DNA from: Trebouxia sp. TZW2008
Lineage: Eukaryota; Chlorophyta; Trebouxiophyceae; Trebouxiales; Trebouxiaceae
Direction of reading: 5' to 3'
NCBI GenBank assembly: GCA_002118135.1
Contig: BDIU01000214.1
Span: forward strand, 62,001-126,000
DNA: 64,000 nucleotides
The translations under genes and the position numbers were made by a program. The notes beneath the pieces are model-generated. The model did not search any database, had not been told where the DNA came from, and saw only the letters and a program-made list of their open reading frames with translations. Below, piece after piece: positions 45,701 through 52,477 of this stretch (within the stretch, counting starts at the first letter, position 1; every line of letters starts with the position of its first letter).

Positions 45701-46110
45701 AGAATTCATTTTTGAATTGGGTCATGACCTCCACACCACCTGTAGCATGGTATTTAGGTTCTGAATCGGTCTGAGGAGCGTCATGGTATCAGTACAGGAG
45801 CAGCCAAGAGCTTCTGCTCCTAAGGTTTTGCATATGCATTTGATTTGTTTGAGGCACCTGTGACGCCTCCATCGTATCCAAACAATATGCCTCCGCTAGC
45901 TGCCACCATGCATGCCAGAATGACATACGTCGTGGTTTTTGCATCTATGTCTATAGCTCCTGCTGCAGCGCGCTCGATGTCTGCTGCGCTTCTGATGTTA
46001 CTAGACGGTATGTAGTCGTCACCGCCATTGTCCTCTTTCATGGCGACAGGTGGTGTCCCTGGCACCCTGCGCAGCGGATCGCGACGCTCAACAATAAGCG
46101 ATGCTGACAC
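39775..46110 (-). CDS. HUP/STP-type proton-coupled hexose symporter
   Basis: Plasma-membrane MFS sugar porter that takes up glucose-type hexoses with protons. Nine exons chain exactly to 568 residues: 46110-45858, 45739-45562, 45435-45329, 44564-44355, 43743-43515, 42887-42587, 41336-41189, 40733-40609 and 39930-39775. Landmarks follow Chlorella HUP and plant STP proteins: ILFGYDGGVTGGVEVM, HWGRKGSMIIAG, GRVFWGVGIGFGDHCAFIYT, PPKWRGRLN, LPETPNSLVERG, FFQQWSGVNGVTFFAPQLF, DRLGRRMLLLTGS, FAWGPIGWLVPSEI, MLCAMKWGIYVFF, PETRGLAIEE, and a cytosolic tail. Twelve membrane segments are expected. Introns are crowded with copies of exon edges; the exon 6 end exists in four tandem versions, all followed by a plausible donor. 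One MITE, one LINE tail and one SINE-like repeat are also intronic. Confidence 0.95.
39902..40075 (-). repeat. Tandem copy of the last exon start of the hexose symporter
   Basis: GGCTGCAG acceptor plus AANVVRAHRIWRFVCYPG (working, to 39930) recurs at about 40003-40075 as AGNAVQAQRTLVTFVCWL after an identical acceptor. Offset about 106 bp. Confidence 0.82.
40232..40409. mobile_element. TA-flanked MITE, copy 4
   Basis: 178 bp. Ends TACAGTAAACTCTCTTTGCA and, from the right, TACAGTAATCTCTTGTTATA. Internal GTCCTTAC blocks match copies 1 and 2. Lies in the last intron of the hexose symporter. Confidence 0.82.
40848..40905 (-). mobile_element. LINE 3' tail fragment (copy 3)
   Basis: Minus strand reads S-AWQDRTCATHA then stop, a diverged version of the tail at 826-895 and 36893. 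Intronic in the hexose symporter. Confidence 0.55.
41951..42715 (-). repeat. Four tandem copies of the hexose symporter exon 6 end
   Basis: Exon-like modules end at 42587 (working), 42384, 42168 and 41955. Each encodes a version of VTEIAxAITLATTASTAAVD followed by LPYGASIASIVLV and a donor GTAAGC or GTGAGC. Periods are 203, 216 and 213 bp. Coding similarity is high in all four. Confidence 0.92.
42760..43045 (-). repeat. Tandem copy of hexose symporter exon 6 start
   Basis: WSGVNGVTFFAPQL and GNEGWLIAAVIVN (working, 42780-42887) are repeated upstream at about 42902-43045 with only a few changes. The copy also retains a plausible acceptor. Confidence 0.9.
43395..43580 (-). repeat. Copy of hexose symporter exon 5 end
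   Basis: RPQLILAIAMPFF (working, ending 43515) is echoed at about 43395-43465 as RPQPIFAMTMPFF followed by a stop. Confidence 0.82.
43700..43862 (-). repeat. Copy of hexose symporter exon 5 start plus acceptor
   Basis: The acceptor GCATGCAG and the start encoding ETPNSL (to 43743) recur at 43803-43862 with the ACATGCAG acceptor and an ETPNSL-equivalent AETPNSL. Offset about 107-118 bp. Confidence 0.85.
44066..44132 (-). repeat. SINE-like repeat, copy 7
   Basis: Reverse orientation: AGACAGGCTCAGCAGGCCCA, then CAACTGTCTCC. Intronic in the hexose symporter. Confidence 0.65.
44160..44480 (-). repeat. Copy of hexose symporter exon 4 end plus donor
   Basis: SLALAAVPGLMLLMG and the donor (working, ending 44355) are repeated at about 44160-44300, again followed by GTAGGCC. 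The copy reaches back to the IGGIVVANAIN segment. Confidence 0.88.
44520..44645 (-). repeat. Copy of hexose symporter exon 4 start plus acceptor
   Basis: FGDHCAFIYTAEM (working, to 44564) is repeated at 44583-44640 as FVDHCVFIYTGQM in the upstream intron. Confidence 0.85.
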
Positions 46111-46385
46111 AGCGGACGTCTGACTTCCTGACTAATCATGACTGATATGGCACTGGGTTTAACCAACCAACAGCTATCACAGCATCTTCCAATGCAATCT
46201 GCAGGCGTCCCGCACCAACATGTATCTGCTGATCAGCTTGACACAACATATGCGCATTGTCATGTTCTGGATTTTTCGTGATTACATATGCATATCATGG
46301 CACTGCTGCATATGATCATCAATTTACACGAAGGTATCGATGACATGCAAATACGCGCAATGTCATGCTGAAAGCTAGGTCTCTG

Positions 46386-46426
46386 AAACAGTCAAAAGTC
46401 CGCATTAGAAGTCTCTGCTTGCTGCT
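46386..46426 (-). repeat. Direct repeat flanking the RT element, 3' side
   Basis: About 35 bp including GTCAAAAGTCCGCAT and CTCTGCTTGCTGCTG, nearly identical and in the same orientation as 50941-50980. Confidence 0.65.
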
Positions 46427-47008
46427 GTCGTCTCTCACGTGATCCGCGTACGATTGTACGAGAAACCACGCCCGAGCTGTGCAATAGACAAAAACAAACG
46501 AAGTCAGGACAGACGAAATAATCTGAGTGTGGATGCGTGAATGCCCAGCAACGACACAAAAAGCTGCAGCTGTCGTGCCAAGCAAGTGTATGCAAGTAGT
46601 AGCGTGAGAGTGTGTAGCGTCGCTGAGCTGATGGAGCCGTCTGTCTGAAGCTGGCTTTGTGTTTCGATGAGGCTGAGGCTGAAACGAACGCTGATAGCTG
46701 TTGTTAGCTGCGCTGCCGGTCACAAGAGTGCGCTATGCTGACAATGAGGCATATCGGCAACTCGAAAGCATCTGAAAACAGCGAGTAGAAGCGGCCTTGG
46801 TCAGGGAAGTAGGTGTGTAGCGGCGAAGATGATAGGGTCCAGGCACACGCTCAGGCACAGGCAGGGCGTGCAAGCACACATGCACTTGTGACCGGCTGCG
46901 GCTGAGCTGCGTGTCTGTGTTGGACGGCGTCTGCGTCGGCAAGGTTGGGAGCCCACGTTGCCGAAGCACAGCGAGCAAACGCCACCTGCAGTACTGCAGC
47001 GCCAAGGT

Positions 47009-47036
47009 CGTTATGCATGGGCGCCCATGCATAACG
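47009..47036. repeat. Perfect 28-bp palindrome
   Basis: Two 14-bp arms without a spacer, centred between 47022 and 47023 (arm CGTTATGCATGGGC). Could be a cruciform, a terminator-like hairpin or the folded end of an element. Confidence 0.9.
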
Positions 47037-47658
47037 AACAAAAGAAATCGTCCTGGGGGCATTGCATGCAGCCAGCTTGAATAGGCAGATGAGCCTGGGT
47101 ATTGCGTCTGGGGTATCGTGTGAAAGCATGCAGCTTGGGGGCATGTAGCATGTATGATGCACTCTGTTCCCCCAGCTGCGCCACATGCATGTCAGGTTCC
47201 CAGACTGATATAAATGCAAACAAAAAAACCCCAGACCGTGGCAATACCCAGGCTTTTATGTTGTAGTAGTGATCATCCCCAGGAGCAGCAAAGCATGTGA
47301 CAGGAGTGCGTCAAAGGCAATTTGATGTGTGTAGCTTCATCTCCCTGGGAGACACACAGCATAGGTGACATACATCATGACAATCCCAGGGAGGTGTAAA
47401 ACAGAGCATACAAATGCATAGTCGCGGTAGTGTACATGTACATGTACATGTGAGCAATGCATCATGTGTTCAGGCAGATTTGGCAGCATGAAGGCAATGC
47501 AGAAAGCAGGCCTTCCTGATGTCAAATATGCCAAACATGGTCAGGCGCGCATGAAAAAATAAGAGCGTGCAAAGGCAGTTATTTGACAAAAGCAAAAACA
47601 GCAAGCAGTGCAGCTGCAACATCTTCAGTAGCATAACGGTAATTGTGCATGCAAATAT

Positions 47659-50600
47659 TCAGTGTGCGCGGTCGCTAACGCTCAAGCGGATCTGCTCAAA
47701 CAAACTGAGGGGAGTGGTGCCATAAAGCTCAGGGTGGTGCAAGCAACATCTCCTAATGTCCTGGAGCATGCGAGAGGCATCATAGTCCTTTCTAAGCAGA
47801 GTCACAATGATATCAGCCATGCTAGTGATGAAGTTACGTTTGTCCAAGATGGCCTTGCGAAAGGAGTTGAAAAATCTGACTGTTATGTTATATTTGACCT
47901 CCTCAGCAATGTTAGAGGACATGTGGGGGAATCTGACAATTCGATGTGCTGACATGGGACGAACAAATCTCTTGTCAAAATGAACTGTCGTGAGACGATT
48001 AAGCCGACCTAGGACAGGCTGAACAGTGACATCTAAGTAATGCATGGATGTCCCTGAGCTGGCCTCTGAGATGGTGAGTGTAGGCGGGTACATGCCTCTG
48101 ATAGGGGTACCAGGATAGTGCTGATCAGTGTACAAAAGCCTAGCAAAATATGGGTTGTTAATGCTGCCTATGTCATCCAGAAATCTAGTCGTCAAAAGAA
48201 ATGCCCTCTGTATCAATAAGCACAACAGCACAAGCTCAGGCTGATTAGAGGGTGACCTATAGATGGTGGCAAGCTGCTGCACAAAGCTCAACTCGTATTG
48301 GCACAAATACAGAGTTACCAAACCTCCTGCACAGTTAGTGCCCATGGGTGCGCCTATCGCCTGACGTCTGAGGTCACTGCCAAACATAATGAACATGTCA
48401 TCAAGCAGAAACGTGATCCAGACCTCTATCATATGCAAGTCAAAGATGACAAGATCATCATCACTCCCCCGTCCAGTCCTATTGCAAAACTCGGCAGGAA
48501 TCTGATTTGCCTTCAGCCACTGAGCAGGTTTCTTGCCTGACACCTTAATGCCAACCTCCCCAAGGTGAGTATGCTGAGCCAAGTTAAAAACGCAATGTAT
48601 CATGTCTAGCACCTTACTTTTCAAATCAACCAGGTCTATCTTAGTGTATAAGTGCTCGCAATCCCTAGCTATCAGAGTTGGGGGCTCTGGTGAGTGTGAA
48701 GCATACTGAGCATTCCATACGTGTACGAGGGGAATACAGTCAGAAGTACTGCTAATGACCCAGCTCCTGGCAGTCCAAGTTTCAGAAATAGACATAGACT
48801 GTAGGGCAGTTCCAAACAGGGCATCAACCTCCCGCTGTATAGGGACCAAAAGACATGACAAACCTACTGATATGGGCTGTACAGAGCTGGTCTCTGAGTT
48901 GGACAAAACCCTAGCACCAACGGGGTTTTTGTGCATCTTGGGGTTAAGTTTGTGATATGGCATGTCCTGAAACTGGTCATCAGCAGGCAGACCAAACAAA
49001 GTTTTGAAAGTTTCATGCATGCTCATGAGACCTGATGGGGCGGGATCCGAGAGTGGGGGCAATCCTAGGTTATATCTGGTGTTAAAGTCTGAAAAGTTAT
49101 CTCGCCAGCTGGCAGAGTGTGTATCAGCTAGCTCATAGGTGTTGCCCTGGAGTAAGTCATCCATGAGCCTTTTGATGTACACTTTGGGACACTGAAACAC
49201 AAAAGTGCCGGCAGCCTTGTCCATTGGCGTGCAGACAATGTCCTGCAGAAACCTGGACATGAGACGTCTATCTGAAGGGGAGTAAGGCAAGGCCTCACGT
49301 GGCGTAAGTAAAATGCCATCATCTAAGTTGTCAACTGCAGCCTTGATCCTACTTCTATCCTCTGCATTCCAGGCTGTCATGCTGCCAGTCATGCCCACCC
49401 TGGCTTCAGCTTCCCTGGCAAACCTTGCCACAGAGCTGTGCATAACCTTTAAGATGTCAGATCTAGAGTCAGCATTAAGAAAGCAGGGGCAATCATGTGC
49501 GCAATGCTTGGCACCCATCCTGCCAAGCGCGCTTGTACCAGCTGACGGCAGGAAATCACAGTCAGCTGTCATGATGTGCTCATCTTGTTTATATTTATCA
49601 TAGGAAGCATCATAAAATGGGCAGATGCATTGCCTGTCGAGAGTCTCCATCAATTCATCAGTTGACAGCTGTGCAATGCGCTTGGCATTGTGCCAGTGTG
49701 ATCCAATGGTTGGTGAAGTCTTCCAGCAGAGGAAGGGGGTCCCGACCAGTTTCCTAAGGTGTGACGGGATCAGACTGATTATTAAGGGATCCCTGAAAAT
49801 GGTGTTGAGGGAAACCTTGTCAAGACCGGGGGCTTTGGAAAAATCAACAACTATCAACCTACGCTCCTCAGGGTCAGGCATGACATTTGACCGTGCAACA
49901 AGCTGAAGGTGTGCATTCAAGCAGTATTTCACAAACAGCACATTATCCAAGGACCATGCAAGGGAGTGTAGCTGAAGTGGGTTAGGTCGAGAGTTATTTA
50001 GATCACTTATGCTGTACTGTCCTAGTATATACAACACCTTGTTAAGTGTAGTTTGCTGCATCTGCATCAAATGTTTTATGACAGGATGAGCAGGGTCAAG
50101 GTTGATGGGGCTAGTACGATGAATAAATTCTGGATCACCGCTGAAACGCCATAAAGCAGTCAGAATCGAGTATGCAGTGCGTGCATATGAAGAGAATGCA
50201 TTGAGATCACCAGCCGCAGGATTCTGCGCTGTAGATGTTGTCGTCGAGGCTGTTATGGGCTGAGGGGGGGCTGCAGCTGATGTGTTTGGCACGTTAGGTG
50301 CAAATGCCGGCCGTAACTGCGTGTCAGGGTATGGTGTCTGTGCTGGTGCTTGTGCTCCAGCGGAGTGAGAAGGGTTGAGGGAATGGAGGGCTGTGTCATG
50401 TGGTTGAAGCTGTATACCCAGGGATGTCCTGCTACGCATCTGGCGACCCCTCCTGGCATTCCTGTCCAAATTCTCCCGCCATTGGTCTGAAGCTGCTGTG
50501 TTGCGGACATTGAAGCCATGGGGGTGTAGTGCCTGCAATCTATCAATCACACTGCCCTCTGCTGGGGCGTGAATCTGGTTGAATTCATCCGCATCAAAAT

Positions 50601-50727
50601 AGTCCTGGGGCTCCCTTAGCTGTTCAAATGCCATCCATGCAAATCTGTGCAAGCCATAGTATGCAAACATCTCATACAGTCTGTACACCTTGCTATATGC
50701 AGGTCTGCCGGCTCTGGGTCTCCTCAA
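47659..50727 (-). CDS. Reverse transcriptase of a retroelement (Penelope-like signature)
   Basis: Uninterrupted open frame of 1022 residues, extendable upstream to 50814, where a stop precedes it; the real start is uncertain. Residues below count from 50727. The palm motifs are visible: RDCEHLYTKIDL (Asp near 689), AIGAPMGTNCAGG (790-802) and FLDDI (Asp 851-852). A PKMHK block near 595-605 precedes the palm, and a Cys/His-rich segment ending CAHDCPC lies near 405-412. PKMHK, LYTKI and GxPMGT occur in this order in Penelope-like RTs. No GIY-YIG endonuclease, integrase or RNase H is seen, so placement is tentative. The frame has no stop over 3 kb, suggesting recent activity or function. Upstream, a 57-residue frame (50784-50957) looks like the real N-terminus displaced by a frameshift. 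Confidence 0.8.
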   Translation of the reverse strand: MRRPRAGRPAYSKVYRLYEMFAYYGLHRFAWMAFEQLREPQDYFDADEFNQIHAPAEGSVIDRLQALHPHGFNVRNTAASDQWRENLDRNARRGRQMRSRTSLGIQLQPHDTALHSLNPSHSAGAQAPAQTPYPDTQLRPAFAPNVPNTSAAAPPQPITASTTTSTAQNPAAGDLNAFSSYARTAYSILTALWRFSGDPEFIHRTSPINLDPAHPVIKHLMQMQQTTLNKVLYILGQYSISDLNNSRPNPLQLHSLAWSLDNVLFVKYCLNAHLQLVARSNVMPDPEERRLIVVDFSKAPGLDKVSLNTIFRDPLIISLIPSHLRKLVGTPFLCWKTSPTIGSHWHNAKRIAQLSTDELMETLDRQCICPFYDASYDKYKQDEHIMTADCDFLPSAGTSALGRMGAKHCAHDCPCFLNADSRSDILKVMHSSVARFAREAEARVGMTGSMTAWNAEDRSRIKAAVDNLDDGILLTPREALPYSPSDRRLMSRFLQDIVCTPMDKAAGTFVFQCPKVYIKRLMDDLLQGNTYELADTHSASWRDNFSDFNTRYNLGLPPLSDPAPSGLMSMHETFKTLFGLPADDQFQDMPYHKLNPKMHKNPVGARVLSNSETSSVQPISVGLSCLLVPIQREVDALFGTALQSMSISETWTARSWVISSTSDCIPLVHVWNAQYASHSPEPPTLIARDCEHLYTKIDLVDLKSKVLDMIHCVFNLAQHTHLGEVGIKVSGKKPAQWLKANQIPAEFCNRTGRGSDDDLVIFDLHMIEVWITFLLDDMFIMFGSDLRRQAIGAPMGTNCAGGLVTLYLCQYELSFVQQLATIYRSPSNQPELVLLCLLIQRAFLLTTRFLDDIGSINNPYFARLLYTDQHYPGTPIRGMYPPTLTISEASSGTSMHYLDVTVQPVLGRLNRLTTVHFDKRFVRPMSAHRIVRFPHMSSNIAEEVKYNITVRFFNSFRKAILDKRNFITSMADIIVTLLRKDYDASRMLQDIRRCCLHHPELYGTTPLSLFEQIRLSVSDRAH

Positions 50728-50783
50728 GTATGCGTGTGCAGCATGAATGTGCTCAACAGCTCTCTTGATGGTCGACTTGGAAG

Positions 50784-50957
50784 TCAGACCACATATACAC
50801 CAAGTGATGCTATGTCAATAGGATAGATGACATATACTACGCAAGGTGTCCATAGACTATAAGGCACAATACCACCATTCTCCACTCGCTTCTGCAGTAA
50901 TTTGGTCTTACGTGCACTGACAAAGTCAGGATTTGTTGCAAAGTCAAAAGTCCGCAT
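50784..50957 (-). pseudogene. Frameshifted N-terminal piece of the RT protein
   Basis: ATG at 50957 opens a 57-codon frame (MRTFDFATNPDFV...) that stops at 50784. It overlaps the long RT frame (open from 50814) by 31 bases. The long frame has no ATG in its first 35 codons but looks coding there (STIKRAVEHIHAAHAYL). One indel between 50784 and 50814 would join them. It could be a real mutation, programmed frameshifting or an assembly error. Confidence 0.6.
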
Positions 50958-50980
50958 AAGCCTCTGCTTGCTGCTGCAAA
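50941..50980 (-). repeat. Direct repeat flanking the RT element, 5' side
   Basis: Partner of 46386-46426. It overlaps the ATG of the displaced N-terminal piece. About 35 bp, same orientation, about 4.55 kb apart. Confidence 0.65.
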
Positions 50981-51240
50981 CCTGAGTTGGATCAACACGG
51001 GCTAATCACATTCAAAAAGTCAACTCTAAATCATTGCAGCTGGTCAGCTGGCTCGTACCCTGCAAGACCTTTACCAAGTAACGACACTCGGTATAACGAC
51101 AACCTCGATATAACGACAAAAAAGGTGGGAACGGTTGTTCTGCACTGCAATTTGCTCCTTTGTAACGACAACGACACTCGATATAACGACAGTCAGACCG
51201 TGCCAATGCGCAGTAGGAATGTCGTTATATCGTGTGTATA
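50981..51240. other. Region rich in CTCGATATAACGAC motifs
   Basis: CTCG(G/A)TATAACGACA appears three times (about 51088, 51105 and 51177), and CGTTATATCG in reverse near 51222. These resemble terminal repeats of pogo/mariner-type elements and the ends of the MITE family. Confidence 0.6.
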
Positions 51241-51531
51241 ATGAGTGCTAAGACTCGGATGCAGCTGTTTAATGCCGATCGCAAAGTCATCTGCGAGCTG
51301 AGACAAGCAAACAAAGGTTTGCCTCGAGAGCGACTGACAAGGCTAGCAGCAGCAAAGACAGGCAAAGAAGCACTCAAACGCTCCACAGTGACTTGCATCT
51401 TGGAACAGTCCTCAAAGTGTGCACAACTTGCAACAAAGAAAGTCATGCACAGAGCAGCACAACATTTAGACTTGGAATCAGCTCTGCATGCATGCTGTCA
51501 ATACAATGAACTGCTAGTGAACAGGATGTGA
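51241..51531 (+). pseudogene. N-terminal fragment of a pogo/Tigger-like transposase
   Basis: 96-codon frame starting at an ATG. It resembles the helix-turn-helix N-terminus of CENP-B/Tigger transposases: FNADRKVICELRQANKG, then LTRLAAAKTG, then RSTVTCILEQS. The DDE domain is absent and the frame ends at 51529-51531. It sits next to CGATATAACGAC repeats and near a MITE. Either a truncated element or a small domesticated DNA-binding protein. Confidence 0.55.
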
Positions 51532-52477
51532 GAGAAGGTGGCAAAGCTGCTGGTTTCCCATCCCAACAACCAGCAGCAGCGCAATATGCTACCATACGTC
51601 AGCACTGCATAGCTTTAGTCGGTTTGGCCTTGCAATGTTACCTGAAATCACCAGCAGTTTTGGTGCATCTGTAGACCTGACCAAGACAAAGCATATGACA
51701 CCATTTGTAGCTTGCATGGCTAAATACTCCTGTCTTTGCAGCCATTATTTGTTGTAAGGACAATGTGCAGCCAAATGGCATTACTTCAAACTAATGAAAA
51801 TTTGATGTGAGGACAATTTTTCTGGTAACCAGTGCAGTCGTTATATTCAGAATTTACTGTAGCTTTATGACAATCAAGCACCAACAGTCAACAAAACCAT
51901 TTCAGCAACCATCCTGCAGATCGCCTATGCAAGCGAAACACATTGGCTTATTGTACATACAGATACACATTTGTGACAGCCAAAAAGCAGAATAACCTGG
52001 AAAGTATTTGTCAGTTTTGACTGAACTGATAATATTGTACAGAGCTGGACTTTGCAGCTTGTCAACCACTGAAACAGGGGCTCGGAACAATGCCATTCAT
52101 TCCATCTCTGACATGTGTCAGGTTGGTAATGTACGACATCAAATGTCAGTCCTGTAGACTGGCTGGGTTGCCTGTCCAATCTTGTTGCAAAAGCACAGCC
52201 ACGTCCCTGCATATCATCACATATCTGCTTTGCAGCCACTGTAAGAATGAGCTGGCAAGACTGATGCAGTCAGCACAGCAAATGTATGCAGTGGGCATAA
52301 GCATCCAAGCAGAAGCAATATCACTTTGACATTGCCAGCCGCCATCTAGCTCCCAGAAGTGTCATGCTGCGTTTTCCGGGTCGTGCAGTCCAGTAAACGA
52401 CAGAGTACACCCCATGTGATTATGTAACTCAAGCTGGCAGTTGGACATCTGCAGTGCTTGGTTTCTGAAGTGTTCAC
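51532..52477. other. Intergenic region before the SHPRH 3' end
   Basis: No gene recognised. Contains MITE copy 5. A possible extra SHPRH terminal exon at 52321-52371 is discussed under the SHPRH entry. Confidence 0.5.
51725..51861. mobile_element. TA-flanked MITE, copy 5 (diverged left end)
   Basis: Contains TTGTTGTAAGGACAATGTGC, GGTAACCAGTGCAGTCGTTA and ends TTTACTGTA. Left terminus uncertain. Confidence 0.6.

Larger units (their letters stand above)
46111..47658. other. Intergenic region between hexose symporter and RT element
   Basis: Upstream region of the symporter and 3' flank of the RT element. No domain-bearing coding sequence found. Contains a 28-bp palindrome (47009-47036), a (GTACAT)n tract near 47433, and a segment at 46386-46426 repeated at the 5' side of the RT element. 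Confidence 0.5.

Noticed and set aside
46319..47240. Minus-strand genes upstream of the hexose symporter
   Set aside because: Several open frames but no recognisable domain or consistent exon chain.
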